A program made the position numbers and the translations under genes. From CAYFSC01 sp964345695 (GTDB lineage Bacteria; Bacteroidota; Rhodothermia; Rhodothermales; Salinibacteraceae): 26,968 bases of DNA. The notes beneath the pieces are model-generated. The model was given only the letters and a program-made list of their open reading frames with translations, did no database searches and was not told the DNA's origin. The stretch's first letter is position 1; each line of letters begins with the position of its first letter. Positions 7,860 through 16,666 of this stretch are shown one piece after another. The stretch is from positions 1-26,968 of the forward strand of contig CAYFSC010000021.1 in the NCBI GenBank assembly GCA_964345695.1. The letters are read 5' to 3'.

Positions 7860-8591
7860 TTATAGAGTTTCGATCCATCGGGCGGCGTGTCCATCGTCGG
7901 CCAGGCGCGCCCGGTAGGTCGCGCGCGTGTCGGGGCAGTAGAGGCGAATGGCATCGCCCGCAAATCCGGGCTCGCGCGCCTTGCACGTGAGGCGGAAGGC
8001 GACGTGGCCCCGGGCGTAGTGAAGCTCGACCGAGGCGCCGGTGTCGACCGCATACGGCGGGCGTACGTCGGTGCGGCGCACGACGCGTCCTTCCTCCAGG
8101 ATGCGCGTGGCGATGAGGGGCGCGTCGTCCCCCTGGGAGGGCCCGGCATCGGCGCGGAGCGGCTCGCCGCGGAGGTCGGTCGTCTCGATCCAGGCCGTCT
8201 CCAGGTGCGACGCCCGGACAGGGTCGCCCGCGCGGAGGCGGCTGCGGACCGTCCACACCGAGTCGTAATGGGCGATGTCGAGCAGGGCCCAGCCGGTCTC
8301 GGTCCACTGGCCCGCCTCGGTTTGGGCGCGCACCCGGACCTGGGTCGGTCCTTCCGGCGTGCGGCCGCGCTGCGGGAAGTCGAGTTGCAGCGGCATCGCT
8401 TCGTCGATCGTGCCGCCCAGGCGACGCACCCGCACCGCCATGCGGTCGGCGCGCTCGGGAAAGCGCGTCGCGAGCTCCTCTTCGGCGGCCTGGCGCACGG
8501 CGCCCTGCGCATCTTGTGCCCGCACGGCGGCCGCGCCCCAGGAGGCGACCAGCAGCACAGCCAGCAACATGGACACGGGACGAAGGGGCAT
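7860..8591 (-). CDS. flgA: P-ring assembly chaperone FlgA
   Basis: The 243-residue periplasmic protein assists P-ring (FlgI) assembly. A signal peptide covers about 1-25 (SMLLAVLLVASWGAAAVRAQ). The C-terminal half is the SAF-type FlgA domain: LRAGDPVRASHLETAWIE, then the linker with ATRILEEGRVVRRTDVRP and a final beta-rich part with GFAGDAIRLYCPDT. In the usual family pattern this last stretch reads G-x-A-G-x-x-I-R-V. Its length is close to that of E. coli FlgA (219). The place before flgH and flgI on the same strand supports the call. Confidence 0.9.
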   Translation of the reverse strand: MPLRPVSMLLAVLLVASWGAAAVRAQDAQGAVRQAAEEELATRFPERADRMAVRVRRLGGTIDEAMPLQLDFPQRGRTPEGPTQVRVRAQTEAGQWTETGWALLDIAHYDSVWTVRSRLRAGDPVRASHLETAWIETTDLRGEPLRADAGPSQGDDAPLIATRILEEGRVVRRTDVRPPYAVDTGASVELHYARGHVAFRLTCKAREPGFAGDAIRLYCPDTRATYRARLADDGHAARWIETL

Positions 8592-8645
8592 GAGCGGTGG
8601 CGCAAGAAAGAGGTCTAAGAAGCAGATGAGCAGGCGGGGGCCGGT

Positions 8646-9434
8646 CTAGCGCTTCACGTTGTTCGCAATTTGCATCATGTCTTCGCTGGTGGTTACCATC
8701 TTCGAGTTGATCTCGTAGGCGCGCTGCGCCTGGATGAGACTGGCCATCTCCTGCACCACGTCCACGTTGCCTTCCTCGAGGAAGCCCTGCCGGATGGTGC
8801 CCACGCCGTCGCGTCCGGGCGAAGCGATGAACGGCTCCCCGCTCGTTTCCGTCTGCTCAAACAAGTTGCCGCCATTGGGGCGCAGTCCGGCCGCGTTCGG
8901 GAACCGAGCGAGCTCAATCTGTCCCAGCTCGATGGGCTCGGCCTCGCCCTGCAGGCGCGCCGAGACGATGCCCTCCTGGTTGACGTGGACCTCCACAGCG
9001 TCCGGCGGCACACTGATGCTCGGCTCGACGGGCAGGCCGGTTTGCGTGACGAGGTCGCCCTCGGCGCTGAGCGTGAAGGTGCCGTCGCGCGTGTAAGCGA
9101 CGCTTCCGTCCGGCTTCTGCACCTGGAAAAAGCCATCGCCGTTGATGGCGAGGTCGAGGGCGTTTCCGGTTTCCGTAAAGCTGCCCTGCGTGAAGTTGCG
9201 GACGGTCGCGACGGCGGTCGCGCCGTGTCCCATCTGCAGGGAGGCGGGAGCCGCGCCGGCGTCCGACTCGCCTTCGCCGCCGGCCTGCACGGTCTGGTAC
9301 AGAAGGTCCTGGAAGACCACCCGCGAACGCTTGTAGCCCGTCGTGTTGGCGTTTGCCAGGTTGTTGGCGATGTTGTCGACGCTGGTCTGCTGGGCGCTCA
9401 TGCCCAGGGCAGCGGTGTGAAGCGAGCGTGGCAT
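8646..9434 (-). CDS. flgG: Flagellar distal rod protein FlgG
   Basis: The 262-residue protein builds the distal rod (E. coli FlgG has 260). The N-terminal rod-family signature NIANNLANANTTGYKRSRVVF is preceded by SLHTAALGMSAQQTSVD. The mid-region has LDLAINGDGFFQVQ and YTRDGTFTLSAEGDLV, typical of FlgF/FlgG/FlgE. The C-terminal helix, EEGNVDVVQEMASLIQAQRA to the end, identifies FlgG rather than FlgF. It starts 33 bp after flgF. No flgB, flgC, fliE, flgD or flgE gene is present in this window, so the rest of the rod and the hook must be encoded elsewhere. Confidence 0.97.
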   Translation of the reverse strand: MPRSLHTAALGMSAQQTSVDNIANNLANANTTGYKRSRVVFQDLLYQTVQAGGEGESDAGAAPASLQMGHGATAVATVRNFTQGSFTETGNALDLAINGDGFFQVQKPDGSVAYTRDGTFTLSAEGDLVTQTGLPVEPSISVPPDAVEVHVNQEGIVSARLQGEAEPIELGQIELARFPNAAGLRPNGGNLFEQTETSGEPFIASPGRDGVGTIRQGFLEEGNVDVVQEMASLIQAQRAYEINSKMVTTSEDMMQIANNVKR

Positions 9435-9467
9435 GGAAACGGTCGGTTGCGATTCGAAAGAGGGTGA

Positions 9468-10196
9468 TTAGAGTTCGCCCAGGTCGCGCGTGGCGCGGCC
9501 CAGCACACTGTCGGTGGTGCGCAACGCCTTTTGCTGCGATTCGAAGAGGCGGAAGTGCTCGATCATGTCGGTCATTTCGGCGACGGGGTCCACGTTGCTC
9601 GTCTCCACTTTGCCCTGAAGGATGAGCGGAGTTTCGACGTCCTGCGGCGCGGCTCCGTCTGCCGTAAAGGCAGCACCTTCGGCGCGGCGGAGCTGCTGCT
9701 GCGGATCGTCGAAGGTGACCACACGGAGCTTGCCGACGCGCCGGCCGTCCACCTGGATGACGCCGCCCTTCGAGATTTCGATCGCGCCGCCGGTGTCTAC
9801 TGGCAGCTGGATGGGGCCGCCTTCCCCGGTCACGGCGAGCCCGCTCGGCGTCCGCAGCGTGCCTTCGTTGTCGACGACGAAGTGACCGGCTCGGGTGTAG
9901 CGCTCCTCGCCGGTCGCCTCGTTCTGCGTGACGAAAAAGCCGTCGCCGCCCAACGCCACGTCCAGCGGGTTGCCCGTCTCCTCCAGCGTTCCGCCCGACC
10001 AGTCGCTTCCCTGCTCGAAACGGCGGTCACTGCGGGGTGCACCTTCGGCATCCAGCCGCTCGTTCAGGGCAGCGGTGAAAAGACGATCGCGCTTGTAGCC
10101 GACGGTGTCGGCATTGGCCAGATTGTTGGCAACGCGGTCCTGATGCCGCTGCATCTCTGTCATCGAGGCCGCGGCGTTTTCAAGGCGAAGCAGCAT
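9468..10196 (-). CDS. flgF: Flagellar proximal rod protein FlgF
   Basis: The 242-residue rod protein starts MLLRLENAAASMTEMQRHQD and then carries the rod-family motif RVANNLANADTVGYKRDRLF. It has LDVALGGDGFFVTQ and YTRAGHFVVDNEGTL in the middle and a C-terminal helix with NVDPVAEMTDMIEHFRLFES. Its position before flgG and shorter length fit FlgF. The frame is open to an ATG at 10244, but those 16 residues (MNDAKRGARPF...) look unrelated, so ATG 10196 at the start of the rod helix is preferred. It is the first gene of the run; its promoter should lie in 10197-10629. Confidence 0.92.
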   Translation of the reverse strand: MLLRLENAAASMTEMQRHQDRVANNLANADTVGYKRDRLFTAALNERLDAEGAPRSDRRFEQGSDWSGGTLEETGNPLDVALGGDGFFVTQNEATGEERYTRAGHFVVDNEGTLRTPSGLAVTGEGGPIQLPVDTGGAIEISKGGVIQVDGRRVGKLRVVTFDDPQQQLRRAEGAAFTADGAAPQDVETPLILQGKVETSNVDPVAEMTDMIEHFRLFESQQKALRTTDSVLGRATRDLGEL

Positions 10197-10629
10197 AGTG
10201 GGGGTACGGCAGAATGGTCGGGCTCCACGTTTGGCGTCGTTCATCCTGTGGATTTCTCAAAGAGCCTACCAAGGCACGCTACGGCGCTGCAGCCCCCGCA
10301 GGGGCGCCTTGCCCTCGGGGACGGGCACAATTTTCCGAGCCCCTTCGGTAATTCCTACCGCGTCTCCAACCCGGACCGCGAACGGACTTCTGCGAAGAGT
10401 GCCCGCCGGCCGGCGATCGGAGGGCGCCGGGGAGCCCGGTGCATGTCGGCGGCGCGAGGCGAAGCGTTCTTGAAACCGTACGGGATCCGGTCAAGCCAGC
10501 TCCATGAGATGCACTTGGGGTTGGTCTTGACGACTGTTGTGTGTAACTATACCGTGGATCTTGGCTCTCAGTGATTCTTCAGGTTCGTCCTTCCACCGAC
10601 CGGGGCGCGCTCCCCGTTGACCTTCCCCC
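10197..10629. promoter_or_regulatory. Divergent intergenic region, flgF operon / hybrid kinase
   Basis: This 433-bp non-coding stretch must hold promoters for both directions. The kinase side has an AT-richer patch: TTGGTC at 10521-10526, 17 bases, then TAACTA at 10544-10549, an imperfect sigma-70-like pair about 80 bp before the kinase ATG; TTGACG at 10527 is an alternative -35. A small hairpin, GCCCC (10292-10296) with GGGGC (10301-10305), is followed by TGCCC/GGGCA and CAATTTT near 10309-10333. I could not find a convincing sigma-28, sigma-54 or TAnnTTTG promoter for flgF. Confidence 0.35.
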
Positions 10630-13551
10630 ATGGCCTCGCACTCCCCCAACGGCGACCCCTCGTCGGCCTCTCGCTCTGAGCGCGCGGCGGCCTTGCACCG
10701 GTACGACATTCTCGATACGCCGCCGGAGGAGCCGTTCGACCGCATCGTCGATCTGGCGGCGCATCTCTTCGGCGTGTCTCGGGCACTGCTCACCTTCGCC
10801 GACGACGATCGCTCCTGGATCAAGGCGTCCCGCGGGTTCGACCGGCCGGAGGCCGCCTTCGAGACGCGTTTCGTTCAGCGCACCGTTCGTACGGGCACAC
10901 CCCAAGTGGTGGAGAACCTCGCGCGCGAGAACCGTCCCGCCGATCATCCGCTCGTGGCCCGTGCGCCCGGCGTTCGGTTCTACGCCAGCGTCCCGCTCAT
11001 TGGCCCGGACGACCACGTGCTGGGGGCCCTCTGCGTCCTCGGCACCGACGCGCAGTCCCCAGCCGACGCGCAGATTCGCCAGCTGGAGGCCCTGGGAGCG
11101 ATGGCGGTGGATGAGCTGGAACTCCGGCGCGAGATGGCGGAACGCAAGCGGGCCGAGCATCGAGAACGCCTGCAGTCGCACGTCCTGCAGCAGGTGGCGC
11201 AGGGGGCGCCTCTGCGCAAGATCCTGACCGACCTCGTCACGGCCGTGGAGGCGGAGTGCGCGTCGTGCGTCGCGGCCGTCCAGCTGTACGATGCCGCCGA
11301 GGATTGCCTGCGGCACGGTGCGGCGCCAAGCCTCCCCGATCCGTTCACCGAAGCCCTCGACGGTCTGCCCGTCGGGCCGCAGGCCGGAGTGTGCGGCGCC
11401 GCGGTTCACCACGGCCGCACCGTGGTGACGGAAGACATCGAGACGGATCCGCGGTGGAACGGCCTCCGCGACCGTGCGCTACGCCACGACCTGCGCACCG
11501 GATGGTCGACGCCCATCGTTGGCTCGGACGACGAGATTCTGGGCACCTTCGCGCTCTACGACAGCCGTCCCGCTCGCCCCTCCGAGTCCCTCCAAACGCT
11601 GATCGACGAGGCCTGTGCGCTGGCCCGCGTGGCCATCGAGCGGCATCGCGACGCCGAGGCCCTCGAGGCCAGCGAGCGGCGGCGGCGCGAATTTATGGAC
11701 CGGAGCCCGGTCGGCATTTACCGAACCACGCCGAGCGGCGAAATCCGCTACGCCAACGACGCTTTCGCCCAGATGCTCGGGGTCGACCGGGCCGAGGCGC
11801 TGGCCCCGTACAACCTGCAGGACGGCGCGCTGGGCACCTACGACCGGCAGGCCTTCAAGGCGACGCTCGAGGAGGAAGGCAGCGTGGTCCAGCGGGAGTC
11901 CACCTTTCAGCGCGTTGACGGCGACGAGGTGCACGTGCTCGAAAGCGCCCATCTCGCGGAGGAAGACGGCGAGCCGGTCTACGTCGGCATCGTCGAAGAC
12001 ATCACCGACCGCAAGGAGGCCGAAGTGGCCCTCCGCAAGAGCCGGGAGCGCTGGCAGCACCTCGTGGAAAACCAGCAGGACGCGATTCACATCTCGGTCG
12101 ACGGGATCATCCAATACGTCAACCCGGCCGGCGTCGACCTAGTCGGGGCCGATGCGGCCGACGACGTGGTGGGACGCTCCCTCCATTCATTTCTGACGTC
12201 GGAGGCGGCGAAGGCTGCCCTCTCCGAACGCCTGGAGCAGGTTCGCCAGGGCCACACGGTGCCGCCCAAGGAACATGAGATCGCGCGCCTGGATGGCGAG
12301 CGGCGGGTTGTCGAGTCGTACGCCGTGCCCGTCGAGTACAAGGGCGAGCGCGCGGCGCAGGGCATCATCCGGGACCTCACCGAGCGCAAACGCACGCAGA
12401 AGCAGCTGCGGCGGGCGCAAAAGATGGAGACGGTCGGCACGCTGGCGGGCGGCATTGCGCACGACTTCACCAATATCATTCACGCCGTCAAGGCCTACGT
12501 GCAGCTCGTGCAGGACGACCTGGCGGACGAGGACGCGTCGCAGGCGCTGCTCGGGCAGGCGGCCCAGGGGCTCGACCGCGCGGAGGGGTTGGTCGACAAG
12601 CTTCTGACGTTCAGCCGTCGCGAGACGACTCACGAGCCGGTGCGCGTCGGTCTCGGAGACATCGTCCGCGAGTCGATCGACCTCGTGCGGCCGTCGCTTC
12701 CAGAGAGCGTCACGGTTCGCACCGACCTGAACGCGGCGTGCCCCATTCTCGGCGATCCCGGGGAGCTGCATCAGGTCGCGACCAACATCATGACGAACGC
12801 CGCGCAGGCCATGACCGGGCGGGACGGCGACTCGCAGAACGTGCTGGACGTCGACATCCGGCGGGTTGACGTGGACGCGGATCTGGCGCGTCGGCACTTA
12901 AACTTGGAGCCCGGGCAGTACGTGCGCCTCTCCATCAGCGACACCGGCCCCGGCATGGACGCCGCAACGCAGGAGCGTATCTTCGAGCCGTTCTTCACGA
13001 CGAAAGAGGTGGGCGAAGGCACCGGGCTCGGCCTGTCGGTGGTGCACGGAATCGTGCAGTCGCACGACGGGGAGATTGTCGTGTACTCCGAGCCGGGCGA
13101 GGGAACGACGTTCAACCTTTACTTTCCGCATGCGCCCGCGAACGACGACCGTGTCGCCGCTCCCCCGCCCGACACGGCAGAGGACGAGCCCGAGGCGCGC
13201 ATCCTCTTCGTGGACGATGACGAGACCATCACCGAGTTGGAGTCCGTCCGCTTGCGACGACTGGGCTACCGCGTCGTGACGTGTGCCACCCCCCAGGCTG
13301 CCCTCCAGGCATTCGACCGGGCTGCGGAGCCATTCGACATGGTAATGACGGACTATGCCATGCCATCGATGAACGGGCTGGAGTTTACGCGCGAACTCCG
13401 GAGGCGCGACTACGACCGCCCCATTTTGTTGATGTCGGGCTTCAGCGCCCAGGTGTCGCCGGAGGCGATGACCCGAGCGGGCGTCACGGCGTTCCTTCGC
13501 AAGCCCGTAGGCAGCGACGAGCTGCGGAAAACGCTGAAACAGATTCAGTAG
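10630..13551 (+). CDS. GAF-GAF-PAS-PAS hybrid histidine kinase with receiver
   Basis: The 973-residue soluble sensor has no membrane segment. In order it has a GAF domain (about 12-165; RYDILDTPPEEPFDRIVDLA is a hallmark), a second GAF (about 190-335), a PAS (about 345-465, ending VGIVEDITDRKEAE) and a second PAS (about 470-590, ending IIRDLTERKRTQ). The phosphoacceptor helix follows with predicted His611 (GGIAHDFTN). The HATPase domain has DTGPGM and GEGTGLGLSVVHG, and the receiver has Asp908 (MTDYAMP) and Lys958 (RKP). The kinase and receiver parts are paralogous to the protein at 65-1429. It is divergent from the flagellar run and ends 12 bp from a convergent acidic gene. The signal is unknown; GAF/PAS domains often sense redox state, gases or small ligands. 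Confidence 0.92.
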   Translation: MASHSPNGDPSSASRSERAAALHRYDILDTPPEEPFDRIVDLAAHLFGVSRALLTFADDDRSWIKASRGFDRPEAAFETRFVQRTVRTGTPQVVENLARENRPADHPLVARAPGVRFYASVPLIGPDDHVLGALCVLGTDAQSPADAQIRQLEALGAMAVDELELRREMAERKRAEHRERLQSHVLQQVAQGAPLRKILTDLVTAVEAECASCVAAVQLYDAAEDCLRHGAAPSLPDPFTEALDGLPVGPQAGVCGAAVHHGRTVVTEDIETDPRWNGLRDRALRHDLRTGWSTPIVGSDDEILGTFALYDSRPARPSESLQTLIDEACALARVAIERHRDAEALEASERRRREFMDRSPVGIYRTTPSGEIRYANDAFAQMLGVDRAEALAPYNLQDGALGTYDRQAFKATLEEEGSVVQRESTFQRVDGDEVHVLESAHLAEEDGEPVYVGIVEDITDRKEAEVALRKSRERWQHLVENQQDAIHISVDGIIQYVNPAGVDLVGADAADDVVGRSLHSFLTSEAAKAALSERLEQVRQGHTVPPKEHEIARLDGERRVVESYAVPVEYKGERAAQGIIRDLTERKRTQKQLRRAQKMETVGTLAGGIAHDFTNIIHAVKAYVQLVQDDLADEDASQALLGQAAQGLDRAEGLVDKLLTFSRRETTHEPVRVGLGDIVRESIDLVRPSLPESVTVRTDLNAACPILGDPGELHQVATNIMTNAAQAMTGRDGDSQNVLDVDIRRVDVDADLARRHLNLEPGQYVRLSISDTGPGMDAATQERIFEPFFTTKEVGEGTGLGLSVVHGIVQSHDGEIVVYSEPGEGTTFNLYFPHAPANDDRVAAPPPDTAEDEPEARILFVDDDETITELESVRLRRLGYRVVTCATPQAALQAFDRAAEPFDMVMTDYAMPSMNGLEFTRELRRRDYDRPILLMSGFSAQVSPEAMTRAGVTAFLRKPVGSDELRKTLKQIQ

Positions 13552-13563
13552 CGCCGTGTCCGC

Positions 13564-14049
13564 CTATTCGTCCAGATGGGCTTCTTGGATGCGCTCCCAT
13601 TCCTCTTGGGAGTAAGTGCGGACATCGCCGTTCGGGTGCACCTGCTTGATCTTTCCGCCCTCGTCCTCGCGCGTCCAGTACGTCACCCGGTGCCGCGGGT
13701 CTTCCTGCAGCGGCTCGGCCCGTTCGAGCGTGTAGCCCTCGTCTTTGAGGTCAGACTCGGCCTTCTGCTGCGTAGCCGGCACTTGTTCGAGGTCCGGGTT
13801 CTCCTGCCAGATGCGGTCGAGCTCGTCACGCCGCTCCCGAACATCGTCGGGGATGGACGTCTCGTCGAGCTCCGAAAGCGGCTCAATATCGACCGCGTCG
13901 GCCTCGACCCTGTCGTCGTCGCACATGGCCTCGAAGGACGCGTAGCCGCTGTCGCGTGCCCACGCGTCGAGCGCGTCGGCGGCAGTGTCGGCGTCAAACA
14001 CGTAGTACTCGACGAGTTCGTCTCCACCGGTGATTCGGTAGTCGGGCAT
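13564..14049 (-). CDS. Very acidic orphan protein
   Basis: I do not recognise this 161-residue soluble protein. About 47 residues are Asp or Glu against about 17 Lys/Arg, giving a strongly negative net charge, the signature of a salt-in halophile cytoplasm. There is no signal peptide or membrane segment. The N-terminal 45 residues (YRITGGDELVEYYVFDADTA) look like a compact alpha/beta fold. The C-terminal part has short aromatic beta-like stretches (HRVTYWTRED, IKQVHPNGDVRTYSQEEWERI). Its stop lies 12 bp from the stop of the convergent kinase. One copy of a GTGCCGG dyad lies 34 bp upstream of its start. Confidence 0.75.
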   Translation of the reverse strand: MPDYRITGGDELVEYYVFDADTAADALDAWARDSGYASFEAMCDDDRVEADAVDIEPLSELDETSIPDDVRERRDELDRIWQENPDLEQVPATQQKAESDLKDEGYTLERAEPLQEDPRHRVTYWTREDEGGKIKQVHPNGDVRTYSQEEWERIQEAHLDE

Positions 14050-14440
14050 GGCTGCAATTCGCGTTCAGGTTCAAAACGTCGGTGCCGGCGGTCCGGCAGG
14101 CTCCTTCTGGAGACCGGGTGCGCGTCTCTGAAAGATGCAACCGCAGAACGTTCCGACGCCCGCCGGCTGGGGCTGGCTCCGGCGTCGCAATGTTACATCG
14201 TACGGACGATGCGCTCCCGGATCTCGAGTTCGGGACGGCGCCGAACGTCCTCAGGAAACGGCGTTTCTTCAGAGCAATTACGGCGGGAGGCATCTGGAGG
14301 TCCAACGGTTGTCCCTCGTGCCGGTCCGGCACCGGATCGCCTCCTTGGTGGAGCCTCTGCCCGGAGCGAACATCTGTCGGTTCGACACGGTTGAAGATTT
14401 TGTCAATCGGTGATGCTCCTGGTGCAACCCCACGGCCCCT
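14050..14440. promoter_or_regulatory. Divergent intergenic region with two related dyads
   Basis: This 391-bp region lies between the acidic orphan gene and the GWxTD-like gene and holds no convincing gene. It contains TGCCGG-CGGT-CCGGCA at 14083-14098 and GTGCCGG-T-CCGGCAC at 14318-14332. Including the flanking G, the first differs from the second only by a CGG insertion and the last base. They lie close to the orphan start and about 110 bp before the GWxTD-like start. They may be operators or short hairpins. No clear -10/-35 pair was found. Confidence 0.35.
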
Positions 14441-16666
14441 ATGTTTGCGGGTTCTCGTCTTCTCGTACCGTGGTGGATGGCAGCCGTCGTGCTTCTGGGT
14501 GCGAGCAGCCTCGTTCCGGCGGCGGGTCAGACGATCGACGCGCCGCATGCCGTTCGCGATGTGGCGCCCCAGGCCCGGCTCGATGGGGCCGTTCGCCTGA
14601 TTCGTTCCGGCCGCCCCGCAGAGGCCGTGCCGCTTCTGCACCCCCTGCTGGAGGCCCGGCCCGGCTACCGGCACCCGGCCCATGGCGCGGCTGCATTCTG
14701 GCTCGGGGCTGCGCTCGACACGATAGGACGCGCTCGTGCCGCCCGCTCGGTTCGCGCCAACGGCCTGCAGGCTCTCGACGCCGCCGGGGCGTTCGATCTG
14801 CGCCTGGCTGAGGCCTATCTGCGCGACCTCACGCCGCGCTCCCTCCCCGATCAGCGCTCTCTGGCGGTCCGCACTTACACGCAGCTGCTAAACCACGTGG
14901 GCCCGGCGGACAGCGCTGCGGTCCGGTCGATCTTTCGCCGCGAGATGGCCCAGCTCGCTCCGCTTCTCCCTGACGACGTGTTCGACCGCGTGGTGGACGC
15001 CGATCGGTCGTCCGATCCCGAGACGTGGACGTTCCGTGCGGGGGCGGGTGCGGCCCTCCTGCGCTGGTGGCGCCGCCTCGACCCGATGCCCTCGACCTCC
15101 GAAAACGAGCGGGTGGAGGAGCATCTCTCGCGCCGCGTACAGGCTCGCCGCAGCTATGCCTGTGCCGACCGACTGAGCGGACTCGACGCCCGAGGCATTG
15201 CTCACCTTCGGCTCGGCGCCCCCTGGAAGACGACCACGCTCCGCTACAACGATCCCGACTTCTTCAAAGAGGTCTTCCGCTTCGGGGTGGCCGTCAGCGG
15301 ATCCGACTTTCCGACAGCCACTCTCTGGCTGTACACCGACATCGACCGGGATGGGTACTTTCTGTTTGCCGAGAAGCCCGGCGGCTGCTTTGCCACGGCC
15401 CGCGCCAACGACCTTCTTCCGCCCCACCTCAAGCATTACCGGGGCACGTCCAAGCGCGGCCTTAACATTGCCTACTCGGCGATGATGGCCATGCGCTACA
15501 TCTACGAGAGGCTGTCCCTGCACCATTCCGACTTTGCCACCCGCTACAACCAGATTGCCGAGTACGCCGACGTTCAGGAGATGCGGGCCGCACGGGCCGA
15601 GGTGGCCCGGACGTTCGGAAAGCCGGAGCTCGCGAAGAATCCGGGCGAGCGGCAGGTCGTCGTTGGTGCCGGTGCGACGAAACGCGTCATCACGTACAAC
15701 CCCCTCTTCGGCGAGGAGCCGCCCACGGATCACGTCAACCGGATTTTTCAGGAGGCCGCCCGGGCCGACCGGGCCGCTGCCAAACGGCGCAAGGCGGCAC
15801 TTCCGCCGCAGCGCACCACGGTGCGTGCCGACCTCCCGGCCCTGCCGGTGGCCGCGCGCACGGCGCGCTTCCTGACGCCTGACGGCCACACCCGAGCGGA
15901 AGTAACCTGGGGCGTCCGGATGCAGGACGTGGCCTCGACCGACTCGGCGGCGGCCCACCTGATTGTCTTCTCGGCGGTCCGGTACGACAGCACCTACCGG
16001 CGAGCGCACACTGCCACGCGCCGCGTCCGCATCACGGCGTCAGGGGGATCGGGAGGGCGGGCCGTCGTTCCCGCACCTGTTTCGCTCAGCGCCACCGATG
16101 CGCTGAACCATGTGCGCCTGCAGTGGAACCACTACCCCCTCCGCACACGGGGTCGCCAGGCCACGGCTGGCGCCCAGCGCCACATGGCCGTGGCCCGAGC
16201 CGATTCGCTGGCGCCGCTGCGCCCCTCCGGGCCGCTCGCGATGAGTGACCTCCAGGTCCTGACGCCTCCCGACACGACTGCGTCCGTCCCCACGCAGATT
16301 GCACAGGCCGTTCCGTATCCGTTCTCGACCATCCGCGCCGACACGCCGCTGCTGCTCGGCTTTGAGCTGTACCACCTTGCCGTGGCCGACAACGACCAGA
16401 CGCGCTACACGGTGCGGTACGAGGTACAAGGGCGCGGCCGCCGGTCGTGGATGCAGCCGTTTCGGTCGCGCACGGTGAACTGGACGTCTACTGCCACAAC
16501 GGCCTCCGGCACGCGCTCCCGGACTGAGGAAAAGATCCTGCTCGACCTGTCACGGCTTTCGTCACGGGCTGCACAGGATGTGCGCGTGACCGTGCGCGTG
16601 ACCGACGAGGTGACCGGCGCCACAGCCGCGCGCTCAGTGGCGTTCGTGATTGGCGGGGACCCGTGA
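14441..16666 (+). CDS. GWxTD-like secreted protein with TPR-like N-terminus
   Basis: The 741-residue protein has a signal peptide (about 1-30, WWMAAVVLLGASSLVPAAGQ), so it is exported. Residues about 42-135 look like helical TPR repeats (ARLDGAVRLIRSGRPAEAVP). The middle has LDARGIAHLRLGAP followed by aromatic residues, similar to the DxRGxxYIRYGxP stretch of GWxTD-domain proteins of Bacteroidota. Its late AMSDLQVL also fits the conserved SD motif before the C-terminal beta-domain of that family. The GWxTD motif itself is not visible. The C-terminal half is beta-rich and ends in a Thr/Arg-rich beta domain. The function of the family is unknown. The resemblance is from memory of the family pattern and was not searched. 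The membrane-protein gene at 16773 follows on the same strand. Confidence 0.7.
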   Translation: MFAGSRLLVPWWMAAVVLLGASSLVPAAGQTIDAPHAVRDVAPQARLDGAVRLIRSGRPAEAVPLLHPLLEARPGYRHPAHGAAAFWLGAALDTIGRARAARSVRANGLQALDAAGAFDLRLAEAYLRDLTPRSLPDQRSLAVRTYTQLLNHVGPADSAAVRSIFRREMAQLAPLLPDDVFDRVVDADRSSDPETWTFRAGAGAALLRWWRRLDPMPSTSENERVEEHLSRRVQARRSYACADRLSGLDARGIAHLRLGAPWKTTTLRYNDPDFFKEVFRFGVAVSGSDFPTATLWLYTDIDRDGYFLFAEKPGGCFATARANDLLPPHLKHYRGTSKRGLNIAYSAMMAMRYIYERLSLHHSDFATRYNQIAEYADVQEMRAARAEVARTFGKPELAKNPGERQVVVGAGATKRVITYNPLFGEEPPTDHVNRIFQEAARADRAAAKRRKAALPPQRTTVRADLPALPVAARTARFLTPDGHTRAEVTWGVRMQDVASTDSAAAHLIVFSAVRYDSTYRRAHTATRRVRITASGGSGGRAVVPAPVSLSATDALNHVRLQWNHYPLRTRGRQATAGAQRHMAVARADSLAPLRPSGPLAMSDLQVLTPPDTTASVPTQIAQAVPYPFSTIRADTPLLLGFELYHLAVADNDQTRYTVRYEVQGRGRRSWMQPFRSRTVNWTSTATTASGTRSRTEEKILLDLSRLSSRAAQDVRVTVRVTDEVTGATAARSVAFVIGGDP

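Noticed and set aside
7844..8605. 254-residue N-terminal extension of FlgH
   Set aside because: It is a frame-shifted reading of flgA; the FlgH signal peptide starts at ATG 7843.
10197..10500. Sigma-54 type promoter for flgF (GGGCAC...CGCA)
   Set aside because: The GG and GC elements are two bases too close to each other for sigma-54.
12460..12474. HDFTN instead of HDFNN in the large kinase as a dead-kinase sign
   Set aside because: The His, the following Asp and the +4 Asn are kept; only the +3 residue differs, which should not abolish activity.
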